In this document: one piece after another, positions 6,814 through 15,660 of the stretch
Layout of the letters: each line of letters begins with the position of its first letter
Numbering within the stretch: position 1 is the stretch's first letter
DNA from: Hankyongella sp964404985
GTDB taxonomy: Bacteria > Pseudomonadota > Alphaproteobacteria > Sphingomonadales > Sphingomonadaceae
Direction: 5' to 3'
DNA: 45,129 bases
NCBI GenBank assembly: GCA_964404985.1
Contig: CAYOMD010000023.1
Coordinates: forward strand, 1-45,129
Translations under genes and position numbers: made by a program
Notes under the pieces: generated by a model
Databases searched by the model: none
The model's input: only the letters and a program-made list of their open reading frames with translations
What the model was told of the DNA's origin: nothing

Positions 6814-7836
6814 TCAGCTTTTGTCTTCGAGGAAGGTCACTTTGACCGCCATTTCCGGCAGGATGCGCGCATCGCGCTTGTCGATGGCAACGCGCACCCG
6901 CACGGTTGCCTTGTCGCGGTTGGCAGTCGGGACTGTCGCGATCACACTCGCGGGGATGACGAAATCCGGATAGGCGTCCAGCACCGCCTCAACTCGCTGG
7001 CCTTGAGCGACACGCGCGATGAACGCCTCGCTCACATCCACCTCGATCTCCAGACTGTCCATGTCGACGATTGTGCAGATACCAGTGCGCGTGAAACCGC
7101 CGCCAGCGGAGACTGGCGAGATGATTTCACCCGGTTGCGCATTTTTCTCCGTTACCACGCCGTCAAACGGCGCGCGGATCGTGTGCAGCCCAAGGTTCAC
7201 CTGGGCGGACTGAAGGGCAGCCTGGGCCGCTGCGAGATTAGCCTGGCTCTGGCCGAGCTGTGCGCGCAGGCTTGCAACATTGGCCTCGTTGCGTGTCAGG
7301 TCCGCGTTGCTGGCGAACTGGCTTTGCGCGAGCGATTTGGTGCGCTTGAGAATACGCTCGGCGTCCGAGAGGGTGGGCAACAGACCGCCAACAGCGGCTC
7401 TGGCCGAATTCAGCTGGGCCTCTGCGCTGCGCAGGTTTGCCTGAGCGGCATCGTCATTGAGGCGCGCCAGAATCTCGCCCTTGCGTACCCGCTGACCTTC
7501 CTCGACGCCGACAAAGACAACCTGCCCGGTGGTCCGTGCGGCAACTGTTGCCGAGCGGCGCGCAACCACGAAGCCCGAGGCCACGAGCCCGCTACCCCGC
7601 GCGGGCGATGCCGGGCTTGCCTGCGCAGCATTCTGCTCCTCGGCTGCTGTGGGCGCGGGCGCTGCCGGCGCAGGCTTCAGCAACCAGACTGCGCCGCCGG
7701 CTGTCGCCGCGCCGATCAGCACCGCGGCCACGACAGCGGCGACAGGAACACCGCTGCGAGGGGCCGCGGCAGACGTGCTGCCACGATCAATCGCCAGGCC
7801 GCGCAGCATGGCACGAGTATCCTGTTGGTCGCTCAC
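6814..7836 (-). CDS. MacA/HlyD-family periplasmic adaptor
   Basis: Membrane-fusion protein that would connect the ABC exporter to an outer-membrane channel. The 340-residue protein has a cytoplasmic N-terminus, one membrane helix at about residues 30-53, an Ala/Pro-rich linker, a biotinyl-lipoyl half (VSRATVAARTTGQV-like), a coiled-coil hairpin (about 140-220, QANLRSAEAQLNSAR ... AQAALQSAQVNLG), the second lipoyl half (TIRAPFDGVV) and beta-barrel. The start is GTG with AGGGAG about eight bases upstream. It is the first gene of the four-gene operon. No outer-membrane factor is encoded next to it, so a shared TolC-like channel, or none, would be used. DevB-type adaptors are an alternative label. 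Confidence 0.9.
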   Translation of the reverse strand: MSDQQDTRAMLRGLAIDRGSTSAAAPRSGVPVAAVVAAVLIGAATAGGAVWLLKPAPAAPAPTAAEEQNAAQASPASPARGSGLVASGFVVARRSATVAARTTGQVVFVGVEEGQRVRKGEILARLNDDAAQANLRSAEAQLNSARAAVGGLLPTLSDAERILKRTKSLAQSQFASNADLTRNEANVASLRAQLGQSQANLAAAQAALQSAQVNLGLHTIRAPFDGVVTEKNAQPGEIISPVSAGGGFTRTGICTIVDMDSLEIEVDVSEAFIARVAQGQRVEAVLDAYPDFVIPASVIATVPTANRDKATVRVRVAIDKRDARILPEMAVKVTFLEDKS

Positions 7837-7940
7837 CCGAATAATCTCCCTAGAGCCGTTTTATCGAAGTGGCACACCGTGTCCAGCCGTTTCACCGGTC
7901 ATCGCACCCCATGCGTTTACGAGGCGGGATGAATGATGGA

Positions 7941-8873
7941 TCAGCGTGGCGCTGCAGCCCGGTGCAGGCGGTCGTTGATGGCAACACCCAGTCCATTGTC
8001 CGGGATGGGGGCAACGGCAATGACCGGGAGACCGCTGGCCTGCGCCGTGTGCAGTACATCGAACAGGCGGCTTGCGGCCTCGACAATGTCTCCCGCCGGC
8101 GAGAGAGAGACATCCCCCGGCCAGGGGCCAAAACCGATCCAGAAGGCATCCGGACCGGGCGTGGTCACGTTCAGCAGCACCGGCTGGACCGGCGCATAGT
8201 GGCTGGCGAGTTGCCCCGGCGCAGTAACACCTTCGCCCGTGGCATTCACGACCGGCAGTCCGCTTGCAGATTCCAGGTCTGCGGGGAGGAGAGGGCCAGG
8301 CCGAAGCAGGACCAGACGTCCGGCCTCGACGCGCACGATGGTCGACTCCAGGCCACGCGAGGTCGCACCGGCGTCCAGAACCAGATCGACCTTGGTGCCG
8401 AGTGAGGCCACGACATGCGCCGCGCTGGTCGGACTGAGGGCGCCGGACGCGTTGGCGCTGGGCGCGACCAGCGGCCTGCCGAGACCTTCCAGTACAGCCC
8501 GTGCAACCGGGTGTGCCGGGCAGCGGACAGCCAGCGTCTCAAGCCCGGCACGGGCAAGTGCCGAGACCGGCGAGGGGGAACGCGCCCGGAGCACCAGCGT
8601 TAACGGGCCCGGCCAGAAGAGGCGGGCAAGCACAAGGGCGGTCTGGTCCGCCTCAGTCAGCGCGTTTAGTTGTTCAGGGCAGGCTATGTGGCAGATCAGC
8701 GGATTGAACTGCGGGCGACCTTTGGCCGCGTAAATCCGCGCGACGGCCTGTGCATTCCCGGCGTCTGCTGCCAGTCCATAGACAGTCTCGGTCGGCAGGG
8801 CGACCAGACCGCCTTGCTGCAGGCAGGTGATAGCTTGGGCAATGCCGGCCGCATCGGCGGGAATCACAGTCAT
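7941..8873 (-). CDS. sua5: L-threonylcarbamoyladenylate synthase, Sua5 type
   Basis: Makes threonylcarbamoyl-AMP from threonine, bicarbonate and ATP, the first step of the t6A37 modification of ANN-decoding tRNAs. The 310 residues comprise the YrdC fold (TETVYGLAADA about residue 28, KGRPQFNPLICHI, then the SANASG motif) and the C-terminal Sua5 domain announced by the linker APGQLASHYAP. That makes it the long Sua5 form, not the short TsaC. The ATG overlaps the stop of the small lipoprotein gene by four bases. The downstream exporter operon begins about 100 bp further on. Confidence 0.93.
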   Translation of the reverse strand: MTVIPADAAGIAQAITCLQQGGLVALPTETVYGLAADAGNAQAVARIYAAKGRPQFNPLICHIACPEQLNALTEADQTALVLARLFWPGPLTLVLRARSPSPVSALARAGLETLAVRCPAHPVARAVLEGLGRPLVAPSANASGALSPTSAAHVVASLGTKVDLVLDAGATSRGLESTIVRVEAGRLVLLRPGPLLPADLESASGLPVVNATGEGVTAPGQLASHYAPVQPVLLNVTTPGPDAFWIGFGPWPGDVSLSPAGDIVEAASRLFDVLHTAQASGLPVIAVAPIPDNGLGVAINDRLHRAAAPR

Positions 8874-9052
8874 TGAGAAGGCGGTTGAGACCCGGTGCCG
8901 CCCTGCTTGAGGATCAGTGGTTCGCCGTTCACGTCTCGTGGAACACTCCCCGGCGTATGCGCGACTTCAGGTCCCACATACAGCAGGGAGGGTGCGCAGC
9001 CCGCAAGGCAGCCCGGCAAAACACAAATGATCAGCGCGAACGGGCGCAACAT
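8870..9052 (-). CDS. small predicted lipoprotein, 60 aa
   Basis: Not recognised as a named family. The first 18 residues (MLRPFALIICVLPGCLAG) form a lipoprotein signal peptide. LAGC fits a lipobox, so the mature protein would be about 42 residues, Pro/Gly-rich and anchored by a lipidated Cys. The ATG has GGAG nine bases upstream. Its stop shares ATGA with the sua5 start, so translation of sua5 probably depends on this ORF. It could be a true lipoprotein or mainly a leader for sua5. Confidence 0.6.
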   Translation of the reverse strand: MLRPFALIICVLPGCLAGCAPSLLYVGPEVAHTPGSVPRDVNGEPLILKQGGTGSQPPSQ

Positions 9053-9143
9053 GCTGCAAGCTCCAGACCTTATGCGGCGCAGTTAAGAAAATTTAAGCCA
9101 TTTGTACAGCACGGCGCTGGAGAATTCATGCATAAGGGAGCGG

Positions 9144-9171
9144 TTGCGCGCTTCCAAGCCTGTGCTATAGA
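9144..9171 (+). promoter_or_regulatory. predicted promoter of tRNA-Leu
   Basis: TTGCGC and TATAGA are separated by 16 bases, and the -10 ends 32 bases before the mature tRNA. The spacing and hexamers fit a housekeeping sigma-70 promoter. Confidence 0.55.
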
Positions 9172-9203
9172 CGCGCGCTCGTGTGAAAGTGACGCACAAC
9201 GAA

Positions 9204-9288
<85 letters not shown>

Positions 9289-9330
9289 TAACGACATGAT
9301 TATCCGCTGTTTGTAACGGAAGACCATAGA

Positions 9331-10875
9331 ATGCAAATCGACCAGACGCTCAACGATGGCCTGAAGCGGGTGATTACGGTGAAGGTGCCGGCTACCCAGA
9401 TCGAGGGCAAGCTCGACGCCCAGATCGCCGATATCGCCAAAAAGATCCGCATGCCGGGTTTTCGCCCCGGCAAGGCGCCGCCGCAGATGGTGCGCAAGCT
9501 CCATGGCGACTCCGTGAAAGCCCAGATTCTTGAGGAAGTCGTTCAGGAAAGCAGCCAGGCCGTGTTCGCCGAGACCCAGCTGCGCCCGGCCATGCAGCCG
9601 CAAATTGTCGTGCGTGACTACAACGCGGGCGGCGACCTGGAATTCACCATGGAATTCGAGGTGCTGCCCGAGTTCACGGTCGGTTCGATCGACGGGATTG
9701 CCATCGAGAAGCTGTCCGTCGCGCAAGACGAGTCTGTCGTTGAGGATACCATCCGCCGGTTCGCGGACCAGCAAAAGCAGTTTGAAGCTGCAGAGGGCCG
9801 CGTTGCCGAGACTGGCGATGCCGTGATGATTGACTTCGTTGGCAAGATCGACGGGGAAGCCTTCGAGGGTGGCACCGGCAAGGATGTACAGCTCGTGCTG
9901 GGGTCCGGCCAGTTCATTCCGGGCTTTGAAGACCAGCTCGTCGGCGTCCAGGCTGGTGACGCGCGCGCCGTCACGGTCTCCTTCCCGGACGACTACCAGG
10001 TCGCCTATCTCAAGGGTCGCCCGGCGACCTTCGATGTGACGGTTAAGGAAGTGCGCACGGCAACGACGGTTGCCCTTGATGACACGCTGGCCAAGAATCT
10101 CGGCCTTGAGTCCCTGGATCAACTCAGGGAATTCATAACCACCGATCTTGCCCGCCAGCACGAGTCGCTGACCCGCACCTATATGAAGCGCAAGCTGCTC
10201 GATCACCTACACACGACCCATGACTTCCCGGTCCCGGATGCGATGGTGGAAGCCGAATTTGCCCAGATCTGGCAACAGCTGGAGCGCGAGACCGCGAGCA
10301 GCCCGGACGACCGGGCCAGCATGGAAAACGAGCGCGAGGAGTACCGCGCGATTGCTGTCCGCCGCGTTCGCCTCGGCCTGCTGCTCTCGCAGATCGGCCA
10401 GACCAACGGCGTCGATGTGACTCCGCAGGAAATGGCCCAGCTGATCTGGCAGGAAGCCCAGCGCTATCCGGCCAAGCAGCGCCAGCAAGTCGTCGAGTTC
10501 TTCCAGCAGAACGCCGCTGCGTCCGCGCAGTTGCGCGCGCCGCTCTATGAGGAAAAGGTCGTCGATTTCATTCTCGGCAAGGCCAATATCACGCAGCGTA
10601 CCGTGTCGCTGGAAGCCTTGCAGGCGGCAATCGACTCAGAGGATGCCGCCTCGCCGCCGGTAGAAGAGGCCAAGCCGGCATCCAAACCGCGCAAGAAGAA
10701 GGCGGAAGCCGAAGACGCAGCGCATGACGCGCCGGACGCAGGAACTGAGGCCGCACCAGTTAAGGCTGCGGCTCTTGAGGCTGCGTCCGATGTGCCGGAC
10801 GCGACTGCTGAAGAAGCGGCCAAGCCGAAGCGTGCGCGCGCCAAGAAGAAAGACACTGGAAACGACGACGCCTGA
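9331..10875 (+). CDS. tig: trigger factor with long charged C-terminal tail
   Basis: Ribosome-bound chaperone and peptidyl-prolyl isomerase that meets nascent chains at the exit tunnel. The 514 residues follow the family order: an N-terminal ribosome-binding domain with the signature GFRPGKAPPQMV (about residues 45-57), the FKBP domain from about 160 to 250 (DAVMIDFVGKIDGEAFEGG), and the helical C-terminal chaperone domain to about residue 440. The last 70 or so residues are low-complexity Lys/Ala/Glu/Asp (KPRKKKAEAEDAA, KPKRARAKKK). This extension makes the protein some 80 residues longer than the 432-residue E. coli protein. It heads the tig-clpP-clpX-lon proteolysis cluster, an order conserved in many proteobacteria. 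Confidence 0.97.
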   Translation: MQIDQTLNDGLKRVITVKVPATQIEGKLDAQIADIAKKIRMPGFRPGKAPPQMVRKLHGDSVKAQILEEVVQESSQAVFAETQLRPAMQPQIVVRDYNAGGDLEFTMEFEVLPEFTVGSIDGIAIEKLSVAQDESVVEDTIRRFADQQKQFEAAEGRVAETGDAVMIDFVGKIDGEAFEGGTGKDVQLVLGSGQFIPGFEDQLVGVQAGDARAVTVSFPDDYQVAYLKGRPATFDVTVKEVRTATTVALDDTLAKNLGLESLDQLREFITTDLARQHESLTRTYMKRKLLDHLHTTHDFPVPDAMVEAEFAQIWQQLERETASSPDDRASMENEREEYRAIAVRRVRLGLLLSQIGQTNGVDVTPQEMAQLIWQEAQRYPAKQRQQVVEFFQQNAAASAQLRAPLYEEKVVDFILGKANITQRTVSLEALQAAIDSEDAASPPVEEAKPASKPRKKKAEAEDAAHDAPDAGTEAAPVKAAALEAASDVPDATAEEAAKPKRARAKKKDTGNDDA

Positions 10876-10922
10876 CACCCATCTCGGGTACACGCATTGC
10901 TGCATCAAAGGACCAAACGCCC

Positions 10923-11549
10923 ATGACCGACCGCGTTCACCAGATCGTCGACAACCTCGTGCCGATGGTCGTCGAGCAATCCAGCCGTGGCGAACGCGCG
11001 TTCGACATCTACTCCCGGCTGCTGCGGGAGCGAATCATCTTCGTGACGGGCGGCGTGGAAGACCACATGGCGAGCCTGGTGGTCGCCCAGTTGCTGTTCC
11101 TGGAGGCAGAAAACCCCAAGAAAGACATCTGGATGTACATCAATTCGCCGGGCGGCGTGGTCACCTCCGGCCTGTCGATCTACGATACGATGCAGTACAT
11201 CCGCCCAAAGGTTGCGACCTTGTGTGTCGGCCAGGCCGCCTCGATGGGGTCGCTGCTCCTCGCGGCCGGTGAGCCGGGCATGCGCTTTGCCCTGCCGCAC
11301 GCGCGCATCATGGTGCACCAGCCGTCGGGCGGGGCGCAGGGGCAGGCGACCGACATCGAAATCCAGGCCCGAGAAATCCTGCGGGTGCGCGAGAAGCTGA
11401 ACCTCATCTACGTCAAGCATACCGGCCGCACCCTGAAGGAAGTCGAAACCGCGCTGGAGCGGGATCGATTCATGGATCCGTTGGACGCCAAGGAATGGGG
11501 CCTGATCGACGAAGTCTATGCCAAGCGCCCGGAAACGGCGTCTGAATAG
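10923..11549 (+). CDS. clpP: ATP-dependent Clp protease proteolytic subunit
   Basis: Serine protease forming the 14-mer chamber that degrades substrates unfolded by ClpX or ClpA. At 208 residues it has the usual length. The catalytic Ser107 sits in GQAASMGS and His132 in MVHQPSGG; the Asp lies in the C-terminal ERDRFMDP block. The short N-terminal propeptide region is followed by the axial-loop sequence. The gene lies 47 bp after tig and 185 bp before clpX. Confidence 0.98.
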   Translation: MTDRVHQIVDNLVPMVVEQSSRGERAFDIYSRLLRERIIFVTGGVEDHMASLVVAQLLFLEAENPKKDIWMYINSPGGVVTSGLSIYDTMQYIRPKVATLCVGQAASMGSLLLAAGEPGMRFALPHARIMVHQPSGGAQGQATDIEIQAREILRVREKLNLIYVKHTGRTLKEVETALERDRFMDPLDAKEWGLIDEVYAKRPETASE

Positions 11550-11698
11550 GGGACAGGGCAGGGCGGTTAAGCTCCCTGTAAGGGTCTCGGGCGTAGCGTG
11601 TAGCGCAGGCGGTTTGTGTTGAACCGTCGGCACACAGGGATGAGCGCATCCTGAGAGCGCGAATTCCGGATTGTGATGTGATTTGACTCCGGTCTAAA

Positions 11699-11716
11699 CT
11701 GCTACATCTGTAGCAG
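11699..11716. promoter_or_regulatory. perfect inverted repeat in the clpX leader
   Basis: CTGCTACA-TC-TGTAGCAG is a perfect 8-bp dyad with a 2-base centre. It ends 18 bases before the clpX start. As DNA it resembles a dimer operator (16-18 bp, near-continuous symmetry). As RNA the loop is too small for a good hairpin unless inner pairs open. It lies where a repressor would block a promoter (TTGTGA ... TAAACT at about 11671-11700). Confidence 0.4.
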
Positions 11717-11734
11717 GCCGATGAAAGGGCATGC

Positions 11735-13003
11735 ATGACGAAGCTCAGCGGCGGCGACTCCAAGAACACCCTCTACTGTTCTTTCTGCGGAAAGAGCCAG
11801 CATGAGGTGCGCAAGCTGATCGCGGGCCCGACCGTGTTCATCTGCGACGAGTGCGTTGAACTCTGCAACGACATCATCCGGGAAGAGACCAAGTCCACCC
11901 TGGTCAAGACCAAGGATGGCGTGCCGACCCCGACGGAAATCTGCCGGGTTCTGGACGACTATGTCATTGGTCAGGACTATGCCAAGCGCGTGCTCTCGGT
12001 TGCCGTGCACAACCACTACAAGCGCCTGAACCATGCGCAGAAAAACGCCGACGTCGAACTGGCAAAATCGAACATCCTGCTCGTCGGCCCGACCGGTTGC
12101 GGCAAGACCCTGCTGGCGCAGACTCTGGCCCGCATTCTCGACGTGCCGTTCACCATGGCGGACGCCACGACCCTGACGGAGGCCGGCTATGTCGGCGAGG
12201 ATGTCGAGAACATCATCCTGAAACTGCTGCAGGCGAGCGACTACAACGTCGAGCGCGCGCAGCGCGGCATCGTCTATATCGACGAAATCGACAAGATCAG
12301 CCGCAAGTCGGACAATCCGTCGATCACCCGCGATGTCTCGGGCGAGGGCGTGCAGCAGGCGCTGCTGAAGATCATGGAAGGTACGACCGCCAGTGTCCCG
12401 CCCCAGGGTGGGCGCAAACACCCGCAGCAGGAGTTCCTGCAGGTCGATACCACCAACATCCTGTTTATCTGCGGCGGTGCCTTTGCGGGCCTGGACCGCA
12501 TCATCGGCGACCGTATGGAAGGCCGCTCGATCGGCTTCGGGGCCAATGTCGCAGGGCCGGACGAGCGCCGCACCGGTGCCATGCTGCGTCAGTGCGAACC
12601 GGAGGATCTGCTGAAGTTCGGCCTGATCCCGGAGTTCATCGGGCGCCTGCCGGTTATTGCGACGCTCGAAGACCTCGACGAGCCGGCGCTGGTTCGTATC
12701 CTTTCCGAGCCGAAGAATGCGCTCGCCAAACAGTATCAGCGCCTGTTCGAGATGGAGGGAGTCAAGCTCACCTTCAGCCAGGACGCGCTACAGGCCATCT
12801 CGCGCCGCGCCATCGAGCGCAAGACCGGTGCGCGCGGTCTGCGTTCGATTATGGAAGCCATCCTGCTCGACACCATGTTTGATCTGCCGGGTAACGACTC
12901 CGTGGACGAAGTTGTCATCAACAAGGATGTGGTGACCGGCAAGAAAGACCCCATCCGCATCTTCGCGAGCCCGCGCGAGGAAGTTGGGTCGTCCATCGCC
13001 TGA
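11735..13003 (+). CDS. clpX: ATP-dependent Clp protease ATP-binding subunit ClpX
   Basis: AAA+ unfoldase that recognises tagged substrates and feeds ClpP. The N-terminal zinc-binding domain has Cys15, Cys18, Cys37 and Cys40 (YCSFC ... FICDEC). Walker A GPTGCGKT is at residues 118-125 and Walker B VYIDEIDK follows. The pore loop region GYVGEDVE and the ClpP-contacting IGF-type loop (RSIGFGANV) are present. At 422 residues it has full family length. It is separated from clpP by 185 bp, so it may have its own promoter besides read-through. Confidence 0.98.
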   Translation: MTKLSGGDSKNTLYCSFCGKSQHEVRKLIAGPTVFICDECVELCNDIIREETKSTLVKTKDGVPTPTEICRVLDDYVIGQDYAKRVLSVAVHNHYKRLNHAQKNADVELAKSNILLVGPTGCGKTLLAQTLARILDVPFTMADATTLTEAGYVGEDVENIILKLLQASDYNVERAQRGIVYIDEIDKISRKSDNPSITRDVSGEGVQQALLKIMEGTTASVPPQGGRKHPQQEFLQVDTTNILFICGGAFAGLDRIIGDRMEGRSIGFGANVAGPDERRTGAMLRQCEPEDLLKFGLIPEFIGRLPVIATLEDLDEPALVRILSEPKNALAKQYQRLFEMEGVKLTFSQDALQAISRRAIERKTGARGLRSIMEAILLDTMFDLPGNDSVDEVVINKDVVTGKKDPIRIFASPREEVGSSIA

Positions 13004-13025
13004 AAAGACCATCTGGGCGACCATG

Positions 13026-13054
13026 CTTGATCGCCGGCTGGTTAGGCCCAATAT
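13026..13054 (+). promoter_or_regulatory. sigma-32-like (heat-shock) promoter before lon
   Basis: CTTGATC, a 14-base spacer, then CCCAATAT. The established RpoH consensus is CTTGAAA with CCCCATNT at 13-15 bases, so each box differs by one or two bases. The location, about 65 bp upstream of lon, a classical heat-shock gene, supports the call. Confidence 0.5.
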
Positions 13055-13117
13055 GTTTTGTACGTGATTGACGGGTGCGTGCTGAGGCGCGCTGTCCGGT
13101 AAAGCTGTGAGATATCC

Positions 13118-15508
13118 ATGACCACTGAAACCCTGCCCGTCCTGCCTCTGCGCGACATTGTTGTCTTCCCGCAGATGATTGTGCCGCTGTTTGTCGGGCG
13201 CGAGAAATCTGTGCGCGCGCTGGAAGCCGTGATGCAGGGGGACAAGCGTATCTTCCTGCTGTCGCAGCTCAACCCGGCAGAGGACGACCCCGGAGAAAAA
13301 GACCTCTACGACATCGGCTCGATCGCGCATGTCCTCCAGTTGCTGCGCCTGCCGGACGGCACCGTGAAGGTGCTGGTCGAGGGGCGTCAGCGCGCTCGTG
13401 TCGAGCGGTTCCACGAGGAGGGCGAGTATCTTCAGGCGACCATCGAATCGATGGAGGACGCCAACGCCGACACCGACGAGGCACGTGCGCTCAGCCGGGC
13501 GTTCATCGCCCAGTTCGAGCAGTATGTCCGGTTGAACAAGAAGGTGGCCCCCGAAGTAACGGTGGCGGTAGGCCAGATTACCGACCTCTCGAAGCTGGCC
13601 GACACTGTCGCCTCGCACCTCTCGCTCAAGATTTCGGACAAGCAGCAGATCCTCGCGACCGAGGATGTGGCCAAGCGCCTTGAGCTGGTGTTTGCCTCCA
13701 TGGAAGGCGAGATCGGCGTGCTGCAGGTCGAGAAGAAGATCCGCTCTCGCGTGAAACGCCAGATGGAGAAGACCCAGCGCGAATATTATCTCAACGAGCA
13801 ACTCAAGGCGATCCAGCGCGAACTCGGCGAGACCGATGAGGGCCGGGACGAGACGGCTGAGATTGAAGCGCGAATCAAGAAAACCAAGCTCACCAGTGAG
13901 GCCAAGGAAAAGGCACTCGCCGAGGTCAAGAAGCTCAAGACCATGAGCCCGATGTCGGCGGAAGCAACCGTGGTGCGCAACTACCTCGACTGGCTGCTCG
14001 GGCTGCCCTGGAGCAAGAAATCCAAGACGAAGAAGGACATCGCGGCCGCCGAGAAGGTCCTGAACGAGGATCATTATGCGCTCGACAAGGTGAAAGAGCG
14101 CATCCTCGAGCATCTGGCGGTGCAGGTGCGGGCCAAGAAGCTGAAAGGCCCGATTCTGTGCCTGGTCGGCCCGCCGGGCGTCGGCAAGACGTCGCTTGGT
14201 CGCTCGATTGCAAAAGCCACCGGCCGCGAGTTCCTGCGCATCAGCCTGGGCGGTGTACGCGACGAGGCGGAAATCCGTGGCCACCGGCGTACCTACATCG
14301 GTTCCATGCCCGGCAAGATCGTCCAGAGCATGAAGAAGGCAGGTACGTCCAACCCGTTGTTCCTGCTCGACGAAATCGACAAGATGGGCCAGGATTTCCG
14401 CGGCGACCCGGCGTCTGCCCTGCTGGAGGTGCTGGACCCCGAACAGAACGCCAAGTTCAGCGATCACTATCTGGAGGTCGATTACGATCTCTCGGACGTG
14501 ATGTTCGTGACGACGGCCAATACGCTGCGTATGCCGCAGCCCTTGCTTGACCGCATGGAGATCATCCAGCTCTCCGGCTATACCGAAGACGAGAAGGTCG
14601 AGATCGCCAAGCAGCACCTGGTGCCCAAGCAGGTCGAGGGCCACGGCCTGACTGCCGGCGAATGGTCTGTCTCCGATGACGCGCTGCGCGACATCATCCG
14701 CTACTACACGCGGGAGGCCGGCGTTCGCTCGCTGGAGCGTGAACTCGCCAAGCTGGCACGCAAATCGCTCAAGAAAATCCTGGAGCGCAAGGTCGACAAA
14801 GTCGCCATCGTGCCCGAGAACCTTGGCGAGTTTCTGGGCGTGCAGCGGTTCCGCTTCGGCATGTCCGAACTGACCGACCAGATCGGTGCGACAACCGGGT
14901 TGGCCTGGACTGAGGTGGGGGGTGAGCTGCTGACCATCGAGGCCGTGACGGTACTCGGCAAGGGCAACATCAAGACCACCGGCAAGCTCGGCGATGTGAT
15001 GCAGGAGTCGATCCAGGCCGCACTGAGTTACGTCAAGTCACGCGCCGCCGAGTTCGGCATCGACCCCAACATGTTCGAGAAGAAGGACATTCACGTGCAC
15101 GTGCCGGAAGGGGCAACGCCGAAGGACGGTCCGTCTGCGGGTATTGCCATGGTCACCTCCATGGTTTCCGTTCTGGCCGGAGTTCCCGTGCGCAAGGACG
15201 TGGCCATGACCGGAGAGGTGACACTGCGCGGGCGCGTTTTGCCGATCGGTGGGCTGAAGGAAAAGCTGCTGGCGGCTTTGCGCGGCGGTATCGCTACAGT
15301 GCTGATCCCTGAAGAGAATGCAAAAGATCTCAAAGAGATACCGGACAACGTCAAGGAAGGCCTCGAGATTATTCCTGTGAGTAACGTTGACCAGGTTCTG
15401 GCGCTGGCACTCGCCGGTCCGCTGACTCCGCTGCCGCCGGTGGCAGATGTCGTGGCGGCGGCGGGCATTGTGGATGGAACTGCTGCCGGCTCTACCGTTC
15501 CGCACTAG
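13118..15508 (+). CDS. lon: ATP-dependent protease La (LonA)
   Basis: Cytoplasmic homo-hexameric protease that removes misfolded and short-lived regulatory proteins. The 796 residues run through the N-terminal LON substrate domain (LPVLPLRDIVVFPQMI at the start), a coiled region, the AAA+ module with Walker A GPPGVGKT and Walker B FLLDEIDK, and the protease domain. The catalytic dyad is Ser673 in DGPSAGIAM and Lys716 in GGLKEKLLAA, spaced 43 residues as in the E. coli enzyme. A sigma-32-like promoter precedes it and an intrinsic terminator follows the stop, so it is probably transcribed as its own heat-inducible unit. Confidence 0.98.
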   Translation: MTTETLPVLPLRDIVVFPQMIVPLFVGREKSVRALEAVMQGDKRIFLLSQLNPAEDDPGEKDLYDIGSIAHVLQLLRLPDGTVKVLVEGRQRARVERFHEEGEYLQATIESMEDANADTDEARALSRAFIAQFEQYVRLNKKVAPEVTVAVGQITDLSKLADTVASHLSLKISDKQQILATEDVAKRLELVFASMEGEIGVLQVEKKIRSRVKRQMEKTQREYYLNEQLKAIQRELGETDEGRDETAEIEARIKKTKLTSEAKEKALAEVKKLKTMSPMSAEATVVRNYLDWLLGLPWSKKSKTKKDIAAAEKVLNEDHYALDKVKERILEHLAVQVRAKKLKGPILCLVGPPGVGKTSLGRSIAKATGREFLRISLGGVRDEAEIRGHRRTYIGSMPGKIVQSMKKAGTSNPLFLLDEIDKMGQDFRGDPASALLEVLDPEQNAKFSDHYLEVDYDLSDVMFVTTANTLRMPQPLLDRMEIIQLSGYTEDEKVEIAKQHLVPKQVEGHGLTAGEWSVSDDALRDIIRYYTREAGVRSLERELAKLARKSLKKILERKVDKVAIVPENLGEFLGVQRFRFGMSELTDQIGATTGLAWTEVGGELLTIEAVTVLGKGNIKTTGKLGDVMQESIQAALSYVKSRAAEFGIDPNMFEKKDIHVHVPEGATPKDGPSAGIAMVTSMVSVLAGVPVRKDVAMTGEVTLRGRVLPIGGLKEKLLAALRGGIATVLIPEENAKDLKEIPDNVKEGLEIIPVSNVDQVLALALAGPLTPLPPVADVVAAAGIVDGTAAGSTVPH

Positions 15509-15544
15509 ATCAGAGTCTAATACAGGTTCTGAGAAAAAACCGTG

Positions 15545-15575
15545 GAAAACCGCCGATTTTGGCGGTTTTCTCTTT
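15545..15575 (+). terminator. intrinsic terminator after lon
   Basis: GAAAACCGCC-GATTTT-GGCGGTTTTC forms a perfect 10-bp stem with a 6-base loop, followed by TCTTT. It lies 36 bp after the lon stop and directly before the hup promoter. Confidence 0.88.
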
Positions 15576-15603
15576 GACAGGCCCAAAATGCGGGTCTTAG
15601 ATA
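15574..15603 (+). promoter_or_regulatory. predicted hup promoter
   Basis: A consensus TTGACA and TAGATA are separated by 18 bases, right behind the lon terminator. A leader of about 50 bases to the hup ATG is implied. Confidence 0.6.
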
Positions 15604-15660
15604 CCTGCCAGCGCCAGACGGACGTCTTGCGCAATAACTGACACTTCGGGGGTTCCCAGT

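Noticed and set aside
6148..7932. 594-codon plus-strand frame
   Set aside because: Exactly antisense to the ATPase and adaptor genes, which carry unmistakable motifs; a GC-rich shadow.
12788..14644. 618-codon minus-strand frame
   Set aside because: Antisense to clpX and lon; no domain and typical His/Leu/Arg shadow composition.
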